Shown here in pieces: positions 24,155 to 33,245 of a stretch of 53,265 nucleotides of DNA (position 1 is the stretch's first letter; the number at the start of each line of letters is the position of its first letter). The stretch is taken from contig JAGYMQ010000118.1 of assembly GCA_018400535.1 (NCBI GenBank), positions 1-53,265 of the forward strand, read 5' to 3'. The position numbers were made by a program, and so were the translations under genes. A model generated the notes under the pieces. It was not told the origin of the DNA. It did not search any database and saw only the letters and a list, made by a program, of their open reading frames with translations. This DNA comes from Candidatus Cloacimonadota bacterium. GTDB lineage: Bacteria > Cloacimonadota > Cloacimonadia > Cloacimonadales > TCS61.

Positions 24155-25052
24155 TTTTTTTGAGATCAAGCCGAACATTCAGCAAGCGCTGGCGGAAGAT
24201 CAACCTGTAATTGCTCTGGAATCAACGATCATCGCTCATGGAATGCCCTATCCACACAATTTGGAAACAGCGATGAAATTGGAAAATATTGCCCGAACAA
24301 AAGATGTTTTACCGGCAACGATCTGTCTGATGGATGGAAAGATCAAGATCGGTTTGGATGATTCTGAATTGGAAAAATTGGCAACAGCGAAATCTGTGTG
24401 CAAGGTATCTCTGCGTGATATTGCTCGAGTACTGATGAAAACAGAGATCGGAGCAACGACCGTTGCGGCTACGATGTTTGCTGCCCAAAAAAGCGGAATT
24501 AAAGTTTTTGCAACAGGTGGGATCGGTGGTGTTCATCGTAATTTCCATAAAAGTTTAGACATTTCCACCGATCTCAAAGCATTTTCTCAATTCCCGATTA
24601 TCGTGGTTTCTGCTGGGGCAAAGGCGATCCTGGATTTACCTAAAACGTTGGAAATAATGGAAACTTTGGGTATTCCAGTTTATGGTTACAAGACAGATGT
24701 TTTTCCATCTTTCTATTCAACTGGATCAAAGCTTCAGATCCAATCTATCGGTTCGGCGCAGGAGATCGGAGAAGTTTTCCAAAAAAATCTGGAATTAGGA
24801 ATTTCCACTGGAATTCTTGTGGCAAATCCAATTCCAAAAAAATATGAGATACCAGCCGCCGAAATAGAAATATTTATTGACAAAGCGTTACAAGAAGCTG
24901 ACGAGCACAATATTTCGGGTAAAAAATTGACACCTTTCCTCTTGGCAAAGATCGTTGAGTTGAGTGACGGTAGAGCACTGGAAACGAATATAAAATTGGC
25001 GGAAAATAACGTTTTGGTTGCCTGCGAGATCGCGAGTAGTTTGAGGAATTAG
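24141..25052 (+). CDS. psuG: Pseudouridine-5'-phosphate glycosidase
   Basis: A 303-residue member of the PsuG/IndA family, which splits pseudouridine 5'-phosphate into uracil and ribose 5-phosphate in RNA-base salvage. Family motifs are ALESTIIAHGMPYP near the N-terminus, GATTVAATM (catalytic-Lys/metal region), VFATGGIGGVHR, VVSAGAKAILDLPKTLE and VANPIP. The start ATG 24141 overlaps the end of rlpA and is preceded by GGAG seven bases upstream. No psuK kinase is adjacent. A short degenerate purine-rich repeat (25051-25077) begins at its stop codon. Confidence 0.92.
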   Translation: MKKNNFFEIKPNIQQALAEDQPVIALESTIIAHGMPYPHNLETAMKLENIARTKDVLPATICLMDGKIKIGLDDSELEKLATAKSVCKVSLRDIARVLMKTEIGATTVAATMFAAQKSGIKVFATGGIGGVHRNFHKSLDISTDLKAFSQFPIIVVSAGAKAILDLPKTLEIMETLGIPVYGYKTDVFPSFYSTGSKLQIQSIGSAQEIGEVFQKNLELGISTGILVANPIPKKYEIPAAEIEIFIDKALQEADEHNISGKKLTPFLLAKIVELSDGRALETNIKLAENNVLVACEIASSLRN

Positions 25053-25077
25053 GATATAGGAGATAGGGGATAGGAGG
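25051..25077 (+). repeat. Short degenerate AGGATA/GGGGATA repeat
   Basis: A run of related units (AGGATAT, AGGAGAT, AGGGGAT, AGGAGG) directly after psuG. The reverse-strand reading of 40590-40625 has the same flavour (TAGGGGTTAGGGG), so this may be a recurrent intergenic low-complexity sequence. Confidence 0.4.
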
Positions 25078-25129
25078 AAAAAAAACAAATAAAGAGCAAG
25101 AAAGCAAAATCAATAACTATTTTTAAAAA

Positions 25130-27826
25130 TCAATGTGCTTCAAACCAATTTTTTCCAAATCCAATATCTACTTCCATAAAAATGATATTCTGATATTTTT
25201 CAGGCAAAACATCAATCATTTTATTACGGATTAGCTTGATGGCTTCATCTTTCACGCTTTCTTCAATTTCAAAAACCAGTTCATCATGAACTTGAATGAT
25301 CATTTTTATATCAGATCGCGGTTTTAGCTCCTTATGAAGTTTGATCATTGCAATTTTGATGATATCAGCAGCGCTGCCTTGAATCGGCATATTGACAGCA
25401 ATTCTTTCTGCTGCTTTTGCTTTTCGTTTATTTTTGCTTCTCAGATCCGGTAAAAATAATTTCCTGCCGAAAATTGTAGAGACAAATCCCGTTTCTTGTG
25501 CTTTTGCGATGGATGATCTGAGATATTCTTTGATCGTGGGAAACTTACTGAAATAATTTTCAATGAATTTTTGCGCTTCTGATCGGGAAATGTTCAGTTC
25601 ATTGGAAATTCGGAAAGCTCCCATTCCATACATCAGACCAAAATTAATTATCTTTGCATACCGCCGCTGATCAGCTGTAATTTTATTTTGCGGAAGATCG
25701 TAAATGATGCTGGCTGTTTCGCGATGAATGTCTTTTTTTTCCTGAAAGGCTTTGATCATTTGATCATCGCCAGAAAGCATTGCAAGAATGCGTAATTCGA
25801 TCTGAGAATAATCGGCAGCTAGGATCAGTCTGTTTTCTTTTTGCGGACAGAAAGCATTGCGAATTTCTTTTCCCAGATCAGAACGGATCGGAATGTTTTG
25901 TAGATTAGGATTGGAAGAAGAAAGTCTTCCGGTCGAAGCAATCGTTTGATTGAACGAAGAGTGAATCCTGCCTGTTCGTGGATTGATCATTCCCGGCAAG
26001 GCTTTCACATAGGTGGATTCCAGTTTTGTCAATTGTCGATATTCGATGAGTAAACGTGCAATTTTATGATCTTCTGCTAGTTTTTCCAAAACGTTGATAT
26101 TGGTGGAATAACCAGTTTTTGTTTTCTTGATGGGTTTGATGTTCAAATCATCAAATAGAACTTTTGATAATTGCTGTGTGGAATTGAGATTGAATTGAGA
26201 ACCAGCTATCTCGTAGATTTTTTTCGTCAATTCTCCAATCCGCAGCTGATTGCGTTCTGAAATATTTTTCAAAATATTTTCATCGATGAAAACTCCATTA
26301 TTCTCCATATTTTTCAGAACATAGACCATTGGCATTTCAATTTTTTGGAATAAATCTGCAACGTTGTTTTCTTGTAATTTGTGTTGATAATTATGATAAA
26401 GCCAGAACGTTAGCGCTGCATCTTCAGCAGAATAGTTAGCAGCTTTTTTGGTGGGGACGAGATCGAAAGTGATCTGCTTTTTGCCTTTCCCGATGAGATC
26501 TGTGATCGATTGCATTTCATAATCAAATTCTTCTCTGGCGCATTTTGCCAATCCGTGTTGATAGGTCGGGTATAAAAGATAATGAGCTATCATCGTGTCA
26601 AAAATTTCGTTGTCGATCCGCCAGCCAGCTCTTTCCAAAACAATGAGATCATATTTGATATTGTGTCCGACGAAAATTTTATCTGAGCAGATCTTACGTA
26701 AATTTTCCAGAACAAATTCCTTATCCAGATTATTTTCCAGACTGTGAGCGATTGGAATATAAAAAGCATTATTTTTTTGAAAGCAAAGAGATATCCCAAC
26801 CAGATCAGCTTTTTGCGGATCGGTATCAGTGGTTTCTGTGTCTAAAGCCACGAGATCGAATTTTTGAAGAGCTTTCAACATTTTAAGAAATTTTTCTTTT
26901 TCATCAAGCAATACTGCTTCAAATTCAATCTTGTCTTTTGCTTTTTTTTCTTCGTTCTGAATGGTTTTCCCCTTAGATATTTTTTTGATAATGGAATTCA
27001 ATTCATATCTTTGTAACAAAGGAATTGATTTTTGCAAATTTTCTTTTTGGAACTGGAAGTTGATGCTATCCAAATTCAAAGGCACATTTTGGATTATTGT
27101 GACCAATTCTTGCGAAAGAAAAGCTTCCGCTTGATTTTGCTGTAGTTTATTTTTGATTCCCGATGCAGATATCTCGTCAATATGCTCATAAATGCCTTTG
27201 AGTGAACCAAATTGACTTAATAATTTTGTAGCTGTTTTTGGTCCGATCCCTTTCACTCCTGGAATGTTATCGGCGCTATCACCGCATAATGCAAGATAGT
27301 CGATGAATTGCTCTGGGTTAATTCCATATTTTTTTTTGATCTTTTCTCTATCGAAGTGTTTTTCTTTTTTGGGATCGAAAAGCGTCACTTTATCATCGAC
27401 TAATTGAGCAAAATCTTTGTCTCCCGAAACGATGACGATGTCAAATTCATTTTTATATTTTGCGCTGATTGTAGCGAGCACATCATCTGCTTCAAAGCCA
27501 GCTTTGGAAATATCAGCAATTCCTATTTTGTAAAAAAATTCCTTGATCGGTTCAGTTTGTGCGATCAATTCTTCAGGTGCTGGTGGTCGGTTTGCTTTAT
27601 AGGTCTCATCGATTTTATGTCGAAAGGTTTTTTCTTTGCGGTCAAAAGAAATGGCAATGTATCTGGGATCGTAATTTTCTAATAATTTTAAAAAAGAATT
27701 GATCACACCAAAAATAGCGCTTGTATTTTCTCCTTTGCTATTATACAAAGGATTACGAATAAAAGCAAAATAGGAACGATAGATCAGAGCTGTGCCATCG
27801 ATCAAAAAAAGTTTTTTTTCTTTCAT
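25130..27826 (-). CDS. polA: DNA polymerase I
   Basis: An 898-residue PolA with all three activities apparently intact. The 5'-nuclease domain has DGTALIYRSYFAF, GFEADDVLAT, SGDKDFAQL and the helix-hairpin-helix GVKGIGPKTA. The proofreading exonuclease keeps LDTETTD (about 325), VGHNIKYDL and YSAEDAA. The polymerase domain has DYSQIELRILAML (about 670), RRYAKIINFGLMYG with the O-helix Lys, and QVHDELVFE (about 845). It acts in Okazaki-fragment maturation and repair. The start is ATG 27826, five bases after GAGG; the in-frame GTG at 27832 overlaps that ribosome site. Transcribed alone, divergent from the stress-protein gene. Confidence 0.97.
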   Translation of the reverse strand: MKEKKLFLIDGTALIYRSYFAFIRNPLYNSKGENTSAIFGVINSFLKLLENYDPRYIAISFDRKEKTFRHKIDETYKANRPPAPEELIAQTEPIKEFFYKIGIADISKAGFEADDVLATISAKYKNEFDIVIVSGDKDFAQLVDDKVTLFDPKKEKHFDREKIKKKYGINPEQFIDYLALCGDSADNIPGVKGIGPKTATKLLSQFGSLKGIYEHIDEISASGIKNKLQQNQAEAFLSQELVTIIQNVPLNLDSINFQFQKENLQKSIPLLQRYELNSIIKKISKGKTIQNEEKKAKDKIEFEAVLLDEKEKFLKMLKALQKFDLVALDTETTDTDPQKADLVGISLCFQKNNAFYIPIAHSLENNLDKEFVLENLRKICSDKIFVGHNIKYDLIVLERAGWRIDNEIFDTMIAHYLLYPTYQHGLAKCAREEFDYEMQSITDLIGKGKKQITFDLVPTKKAANYSAEDAALTFWLYHNYQHKLQENNVADLFQKIEMPMVYVLKNMENNGVFIDENILKNISERNQLRIGELTKKIYEIAGSQFNLNSTQQLSKVLFDDLNIKPIKKTKTGYSTNINVLEKLAEDHKIARLLIEYRQLTKLESTYVKALPGMINPRTGRIHSSFNQTIASTGRLSSSNPNLQNIPIRSDLGKEIRNAFCPQKENRLILAADYSQIELRILAMLSGDDQMIKAFQEKKDIHRETASIIYDLPQNKITADQRRYAKIINFGLMYGMGAFRISNELNISRSEAQKFIENYFSKFPTIKEYLRSSIAKAQETGFVSTIFGRKLFLPDLRSKNKRKAKAAERIAVNMPIQGSAADIIKIAMIKLHKELKPRSDIKMIIQVHDELVFEIEESVKDEAIKLIRNKMIDVLPEKYQNIIFMEVDIGFGKNWFEAH

Positions 27827-27895
27827 ATTCACCTCGTAGCAAAAGGTTCAATCACAAAGATTCTGGTCAAGAAGTTTAAGAATTGTTTTTAAATT

Positions 27896-27901
27896 TATAA
27901 T
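27896..27901 (+). promoter_or_regulatory. Candidate -10 box for the stress-protein gene
   Basis: A perfect TATAAT at 27896-27901, 57 bases before ATG 27958. Upstream only a weak -35 (TTTAAG at 27875-27880, 15-base spacer) is seen, so the promoter may need an activator. Confidence 0.35.
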
Positions 27902-27957
27902 GATAACATTTTGAATTAATGTTTATTCAATTAAATTTTCAAAAAAAAGGAGGAATT

Positions 27958-28392
27958 ATGAAAAGAATTTTAGTAGCGATCGACCTGAGAGAAGAAACAA
28001 ATCTGATCTTGAAGAAAGCAAAAGAGATCGCAGCGCAATTCCAGGCAAAATTATTTATCGTGCACAGCGAGTCAGTGAAATATTATCTGACTATGGACGA
28101 ATTTCAGCAGTATTCACAACCAGATATGATCGAAAAGCGCAAGAAAGCGGTGCAAGATCAGCTCGACAAGATCAGCGCTGAGCTGAAAGAAGATGGTTTT
28201 GATGCGAAATGTATTTTGTTGGAAGGCCCCACAGCAGACAACATCATCAAAGAAACAGAAGAAAATGATATTGAGCTCATTATTATCGGTTCGCATAAAC
28301 ACGGACAATTTTATCATCTCATTTTCGGCAGCATCCACGACCTTTTGATCAACCGCGTAAATGTTCCTGTAATGATAATCCCACCTAAATAA
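27958..28392 (+). CDS. Universal stress protein family protein
   Basis: A 144-residue UspA-like protein. It has the N-terminal RILVAIDLREE strand-loop, a central helical insertion (YYLTMDEFQQYS) and the C-terminal nucleotide-binding signature IIGSHKHGQFYHLIFGS...VPVMIIP, the G-x2-G-x9-G-S pattern of ATP-binding family members. It is a single-gene unit with a strong AAGGAGG eight bases before ATG 27958. Expression under stress or starvation is typical of the family; nothing here shows the signal. Confidence 0.9.
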   Translation: MKRILVAIDLREETNLILKKAKEIAAQFQAKLFIVHSESVKYYLTMDEFQQYSQPDMIEKRKKAVQDQLDKISAELKEDGFDAKCILLEGPTADNIIKETEENDIELIIIGSHKHGQFYHLIFGSIHDLLINRVNVPVMIIPPK

Positions 28393-28644
28393 TTTTCTAA
28401 CCTTCTCAATCAGGAATTCTCTAAAATTTGATTCGGAAAGTTGACCGATGGATTGTATGAGCTATGAGCCATTGTCATTTTGACACAGAAGACGGAAGAT
28501 AACGAATATCATCCAATATTTACGAAACCTAACAACTTTTTAAAAACCTGAAAAATCTATACCTTGTTGATCGTATTCAACTGTGCTCGATGAAAAAATC
28601 GTTACTCACTGCGTATCAATGAGTGGGAGTCAGGAACCGATCTG
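28393..28644. other. Intergenic region between convergent usp and glyA
   Basis: No open frame, tRNA or clear repeat is visible. It contains mixed short inverted repeats only (for example CGAT-GAAAAA-ATCG near 28598) and ends at the glyA terminator. Confidence 0.5.
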
Positions 28645-28689
28645 AAAAAAAAAGCATCCTGCCTTCCTTTTAGAAGTGACAGAATGCTT
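28645..28689 (-). terminator. Intrinsic terminator downstream of glyA
   Basis: Read on the minus strand, AAGCATTCTGTC pairs with GGCAGGATGCTT (stem arms 28678-28689 and 28652-28663) through 12 pairs including two G-U, with an inner CTTC/GAAG extension. A run of nine T follows (28645-28653). It ends the nine-gene minus-strand run. Confidence 0.9.
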
Positions 28690-28707
28690 CAATGTTTTGA
28701 CTATTAT

Positions 28708-30018
28708 CTATTTGCCTTCTTTCAGAAGATCAGGATAAAGCGGAAAGTTTGCACAAAATTCACGAACATTTTTTTTGATCTCAGCCAATTTTTCTTTATC
28801 ATCATAATTTTGAAAAACCTCAGCAATGAAATCTGCAACCTGTTTCATGTCTTTTTCTTTCATTCCTCGTGTGGTTAGCGCGGGTGTTCCCAAGCGAATT
28901 CCAGAAGCAACGAAAGGCGGACGACTATCGAAGGGAACAGTATTTTTATTTGCTGTGATCCCGGCTTTATCCAAAGCACCTTCCATTTTTTTACCGCTGG
29001 GACCTCCGCTGTCTTTATTTCCCAAATCTATCAACATTAGATGTGTATCTGTTCCATCAGCGACCAAGCGGAAATTGTTTTCCTTGAGAGCTGTAGCGAG
29101 AGCTTGTGCATTTTTCACGATCTGTTTCTGATACTGGGAAAAATCATCTTGCAAAGCTTCCTGAAAAGCTGCTGCTTTTGCTGCGATCACGTGTTCCAAA
29201 GGACCACCTTGCGTTCCTGGAAAAACTTGTTTGTCCACCTCTTTGGCAAATTTTTCTTTGCACAAGATCATTCCTCCGCGTGGTCCTCGTAAAGTTTTAT
29301 GTGTCGTTGTTGTTACAATATCTGCATAAGGTACGGGATTTTGGTGTTCACCTGTGGCAACAAGTCCAGCAATATGAGCCATATCGACCATCAATTTTGC
29401 ACCAACTTCATCGGCGATTTCTTTGAATTTGGCAAAATCAATTTCACGCGGATAGGCGCTGGCGCCAGTCAAGATCATTTTTGGTTCATGTTTGATCGCC
29501 AATTCTCTGATCTCATTATAATCAAAGACTTCTGTATCTTTATTCACTCCATAGGCAACGATATCATACATCATTCCAGAAAAGCTGAGTGGATGGCCGT
29601 GCGTGAGGTGTCCACCATGTGATAATTCCAAACTGAGGACAGTGTCACCAGGTTTCACCAGCGAGAAATAGGCTGCCATATTAGCTTGCGAACCGGAATG
29701 TGGTTGGACGTTCACGTGATCTGCGCCATAAATTTTTTTTGCTCTCTCGATCGCCAGTTTTTCTACTTCATCGATATATTCACAGCCGCCGTAATATCTG
29801 CCGTAAAGTTTGTATTTTAATTTTCCAGTTTTTCTGCTGTAACGATAGGGATAACCTTCGGCATATTTATTTGTGAGGACAGAGCCAGCAGCTTCCAAAA
29901 CGGTTCTGGAAACGAAATTTTCCGAAGCGATCAATTCCAGATTTTCTGTTTGTCTTTTCAATTCATTGAACATTGCGTCAAAAAGTTCTGGATCATTTTT
30001 TTTGATAAATTGCATCAT
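28708..30018 (-). CDS. glyA: Serine hydroxymethyltransferase
   Basis: A 436-residue PLP enzyme that interconverts serine and glycine with tetrahydrofolate. Family motifs are [11 protein letters not shown] (about 31-41), [33 protein letters not shown], the PLP-lysine motif [14 protein letters not shown] (about 230-243) and the C-terminal [14 protein letters not shown]. The start ATG 30018 overlaps the rpiB stop (ATGA). It is the last gene of the run and is followed by a strong terminator. Confidence 0.97.
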   Translation of the reverse strand: MMQFIKKNDPELFDAMFNELKRQTENLELIASENFVSRTVLEAAGSVLTNKYAEGYPYRYSRKTGKLKYKLYGRYYGGCEYIDEVEKLAIERAKKIYGADHVNVQPHSGSQANMAAYFSLVKPGDTVLSLELSHGGHLTHGHPLSFSGMMYDIVAYGVNKDTEVFDYNEIRELAIKHEPKMILTGASAYPREIDFAKFKEIADEVGAKLMVDMAHIAGLVATGEHQNPVPYADIVTTTTHKTLRGPRGGMILCKEKFAKEVDKQVFPGTQGGPLEHVIAAKAAAFQEALQDDFSQYQKQIVKNAQALATALKENNFRLVADGTDTHLMLIDLGNKDSGGPSGKKMEGALDKAGITANKNTVPFDSRPPFVASGIRLGTPALTTRGMKEKDMKQVADFIAEVFQNYDDKEKLAEIKKNVREFCANFPLYPDLLKEGK

Positions 30019-30461
30019 AATTTTTCCCCTTTTTCAATTTTTGTTATCAGTTCAATTCTTCTTTGATGTCTGCCGCCTTCAAATTTAGTTTTAAGCCAGA
30101 CATCGATTATTGTTTCTGCCAGATAATGTGAAATAAAGCGTCCTGAAAGCACCAACACATTTGCGTCATTGTGTTTTCTGGATAATTCAGCAAATTCTTT
30201 TGTATGACACAAAGCAGCTCGAATTCCATCAACTTTATTTCCCACGATACTCATTCCAATCCCGCTACCGCAGATCAAGATTCCGCGATCACATTTTTGG
30301 GAAGCAACTGCTTTTGCTGCCTGGAAGCCAGTTTGCGGATAATCTATGGAGTCACTAGATATAGCGCCAAAATCTTGTAGTTCATGATCTTCCAGATATT
30401 TTTTTATCTTTTCTTTAAGTTCAAAACCAGCGTGATCGGAAGCAATTGCTATTCTCATCAT
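30015..30461 (-). CDS. rpiB: Ribose 5-phosphate isomerase B
   Basis: A 148-residue Rpi[12 protein letters not shown] at the N-terminus carries the Asp-His substrate residues, [13 protein letters not shown] holds the catalytic Cys64, and [12 protein letters not shown] follows. It links ribulose 5-phosphate and ribose 5-phosphate in the pentose phosphate pathway. It overlaps ptb upstream and glyA downstream by ATGA junctions. The rpiB-glyA neighbourhood is common in bacteria. Confidence 0.95.
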   Translation of the reverse strand: MMRIAIASDHAGFELKEKIKKYLEDHELQDFGAISSDSIDYPQTGFQAAKAVASQKCDRGILICGSGIGMSIVGNKVDGIRAALCHTKEFAELSRKHNDANVLVLSGRFISHYLAETIIDVWLKTKFEGGRHQRRIELITKIEKGEKL

Positions 30462-31363
30462 TGCGCCATCAAACAGGCAAAAGCGATCGAATATAGTTTG
30501 CTTTTTTCACTGTCACCGCGTGAAGGTAAAATCGTCGGAACTTTTGTTCCCACGACGTAAGTTGCGACTTCTGCTTTTGCGAATTTAGTTAAGGTTTTGA
30601 AAAAAGCATTTCCTGTTTCCAGATTTGGAAAGACCAGACAATCTGCATATCCTTCCACATTGCTTTTGATACCTTTTGTTTTCACGCTTCCAGGATCAAT
30701 CGCCACATCGACAGCAAGGGGTCCATCGATCAGAGCATTTTTGATCTGTCCGCGATCTCCCATTTTGGCAATGATAGCTGCATCGATAGCAGATTGCACT
30801 TTGGGATTGGATTTTTCGGTGAAAGAGATGAGAGCAACTTTTGGCTTTTCCACCCCGATTTTGTGAGCTGTATCGATGACATAGTTTGTGATCGCGATCT
30901 TCTGCTGAACGTCTGGAGCGGGAATGAAAGCAGCATCAGAGAAGATCAATAATTTGTTATAGGTTGGAATTTCAGCGAGTGTGACGTGAGTCAAAGTGGC
31001 TTTTGGGATCATTAAACCATCGACCTTATTCAAAATACAACGCAGATATTTATCGGTGGAAATGAGGCCTTTCATCAAAACATCACCTTCTCCCTCGTTG
31101 ATCAAAGAAACCGCTTTTCTCCCAGATTTATATTCGTCAGGTTCATTCACGATACGGAATAATGAGGGATCGATGTTATTTTTTTTGCAAACTTCTTTAA
31201 TGACATCTTGATCTCCCACCAAAGTGCTTTTTGCAAAGCCCAGATCCACTGCTTCTTTCACTGCTAATATCGTGGTTTTATCCTGCCCATAAGCTACAAC
31301 AATTCGCTTTTTCTCTTTTGCTTTGGCAAAATCGATCAACTCACTCAATTTCTTAACTGCCAT
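30458..31363 (-). CDS. ptb: Phosphate butyryltransferase / phosphate acetyltransferase family
   Basis: A 301-residue phosphotransacylase. MKGLISTDKYLRCILN, LTHVTLAEIPTYNKLLIFSDAAF, NYVIDTAH and the C-terminal DCLVFPNLETGNAFFKTL fit the Ptb branch better than Pta. The enzyme converts butyryl- or branched acyl-CoA plus phosphate to the acyl phosphate, used with a kinase for ATP formation in amino-acid fermentation. No butyrate kinase gene is in the window. GGAGG lies four bases before ATG 31363. Precise acyl specificity cannot be read from sequence. Confidence 0.85.
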   Translation of the reverse strand: MAVKKLSELIDFAKAKEKKRIVVAYGQDKTTILAVKEAVDLGFAKSTLVGDQDVIKEVCKKNNIDPSLFRIVNEPDEYKSGRKAVSLINEGEGDVLMKGLISTDKYLRCILNKVDGLMIPKATLTHVTLAEIPTYNKLLIFSDAAFIPAPDVQQKIAITNYVIDTAHKIGVEKPKVALISFTEKSNPKVQSAIDAAIIAKMGDRGQIKNALIDGPLAVDVAIDPGSVKTKGIKSNVEGYADCLVFPNLETGNAFFKTLTKFAKAEVATYVVGTKVPTILPSRGDSEKSKLYSIAFACLMAQ

Positions 31364-31446
31364 TTTTCCTCCGTATTATTTAATAATTTAAACAAAAATT
31401 TTATCAAAAATATCAGTGTCAAGAAAATCTATTTTTCCAATTTTGA

Positions 31447-32637
31447 TTAAGATCGCTGATATTTTTCCAATCCTTTTTTCAAGATATTCATTGCGTCAGT
31501 AAGGTCGTTTTCATTCAATATATAGGCAATTCTGATCTCATCCTGACCGATGCTTTGCGAAGCATAGAAACCTTGTGCTGGTGCAAACATAACAGTTTTG
31601 TTCTGATAAGAAAAGTTTTCCAACATCCAGCGTGCAAAATCTTCTGAATCTTCAATCGGTAATTTTGCAATGATATAAAATGCGCCTTTGGGTTTGACGC
31701 AGACGACGCCTGGAATTTCAGTCAGAGCATCGTAAACGATATCCCGTCTTTTTTTGTATTCTTTGATAATTTCTTTGAAATATGATTTTTCGATATCGAT
31801 CGCTGCATTTGCCGCCAGTTGGTCGATGGTGGGCGGACAAAGTCGCGCTTGAGCAAACTTGGTGACAGATTGGATAAAATCTTCATTACGGGAGATCAGA
31901 CAGCCGATCCTGGCACCGCAGGCGCTGTATCTTTTGGATATGCTATCCACCATGATCGCTTTATCTTCCAGATCGGCTATTTCCAGGATGCTGGTGTGTT
32001 CTGCTCCATCATAGACAAATTCTCGATAAACTTCATCGGCGATCACAAAAAGGTTATTTTTTCTGGCAATATTGGCGATCCTTTCTATATCTTTTCGCGG
32101 ATAAACTGCGCCGGTTGGATTTCCTGGATTGCAGAGCATGATAGCTTTTGTTTTTTCGGAGAGCAAAGCCTCGATCTTTTCATTTTCGGGAAGAGCAAAT
32201 CCATCTTCTGCAAAGGTTGTTAAAGGTACGATCTTTACTCCAGCAATTTTAGCAAAACCATTATAGTTTGTATAAAAGGGTTCTGGAATGATCACTTCAT
32301 CACCCGGATCGCAAGCGGTGAGCAATGCAAAAATTATCGCTTCCGAGCCAGCTGTGGTCACGATGATATCTTCCATATCGACAGAAATTCCATGTTGATC
32401 ATAATATTTCACCAGATTTTTTCGATAGAGTTCCAAACCTTGAGAAGGCCCATAAGCCAGCACTTTTTCATCATAATGCCGATAAACATCGAGCATTTCC
32501 TGTGGTGTTTCAATGTCAGGTTGTCCGATATTCAGATGATAAATGTGGACACCATTTTTTTTGGCAGCATTAGCGAAAGGCATCAGTTTGCGGATCGGCG
32601 ATGCTTGCACGTTTAACGCTCTTTCTGATAGGTTCAT
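31447..32637 (-). CDS. PLP-dependent class I/II aminotransferase
   Basis: A 396-residue fold-type I aminotransferase. HLNIGQPDIETP, the cofactor-binding NPGNPTGAVY, ADEVYREFVYDG and the PLP-lysine motif SISKRYSACGARIG are all present. The family includes aspartate and related aminotransferases; the substrate is not clear. The start is ATG 32637, five bases after GAGG; an in-frame GTG at 32643 lies within the end of the upstream acyltransferase gene. It belongs to the nine-gene run ending at glyA. Confidence 0.9.
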   Translation of the reverse strand: MNLSERALNVQASPIRKLMPFANAAKKNGVHIYHLNIGQPDIETPQEMLDVYRHYDEKVLAYGPSQGLELYRKNLVKYYDQHGISVDMEDIIVTTAGSEAIIFALLTACDPGDEVIIPEPFYTNYNGFAKIAGVKIVPLTTFAEDGFALPENEKIEALLSEKTKAIMLCNPGNPTGAVYPRKDIERIANIARKNNLFVIADEVYREFVYDGAEHTSILEIADLEDKAIMVDSISKRYSACGARIGCLISRNEDFIQSVTKFAQARLCPPTIDQLAANAAIDIEKSYFKEIIKEYKKRRDIVYDALTEIPGVVCVKPKGAFYIIAKLPIEDSEDFARWMLENFSYQNKTVMFAPAQGFYASQSIGQDEIRIAYILNENDLTDAMNILKKGLEKYQRS

Positions 32638-32639
32638 AT

Positions 32640-33245
32640 TCACCTCGCTTTGTTTATTTTCTCGATTCTCTGGAATTCCATTTCTACAGCTTCTTTTTTG
32701 GCGTCAATTTCTTCTTTGGAATTTATGAATATTTTATGTCCATAAAATATTTTCACCTCACTGAATAATTTTGGCAGCCTAAATTTGTCCCAGGAATTAA
32801 AAATGAATTCTCTTTTTACTTCAACATCGATCGGAACTATCGGTAATTTAGTAAAATATGCCAGATACAATAATCCTTCTTTGATTTTTTTGGCGGGACC
32901 TCTTGGTCCGTCTGGTGTGATCGCCAATGTCCATTTCCTTGCTAGTTTGATCATCTCACGCATTGCCTTGCTACCACCGCGCGAAGATGAGCCGCGCACA
33001 ACATTATAGCCGAGCAAAGAAGTAGGACCTGCGATAATATCGCCATCTTTGGAAGATGAGATCATGATCACGACGTTTTGATTTCGATGTAAATATAACA
33101 GCGGTATGATATTACGATGCCAGAAAGCGTAAAGCACTCTTTCGTTTTTGGCTGGTGTTTGCAATTTATAACGCAAGGTTATACCAATGAGATGAACGAA
33201 AATATAGGCAAAATATTTTTCTAGAAATAACACTAATTTAGACAT
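32640..33245 (-). CDS. DUF374-type lysophospholipid acyltransferase-like protein
   Basis: A 201-residue protein with the DUF374 pattern: YAFWHRNIIPLLYL, ISSSKDGDIIAG, VVRGSSSRGGSKAMREM and ITPDGPRGPAKKIKEG. DUF374 proteins are short LpxL/PlsC-like acyltransferases, in which FWH supplies the catalytic His. Its gene overlaps lpxB (33238-33245), so a role in lipid A or Kdo-lipid acylation is likely. An N-terminal hydrophobic stretch suggests inner-membrane association. Confidence 0.85.
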   Translation of the reverse strand: MSKLVLFLEKYFAYIFVHLIGITLRYKLQTPAKNERVLYAFWHRNIIPLLYLHRNQNVVIMISSSKDGDIIAGPTSLLGYNVVRGSSSRGGSKAMREMIKLARKWTLAITPDGPRGPAKKIKEGLLYLAYFTKLPIVPIDVEVKREFIFNSWDKFRLPKLFSEVKIFYGHKIFINSKEEIDAKKEAVEMEFQRIEKINKAR

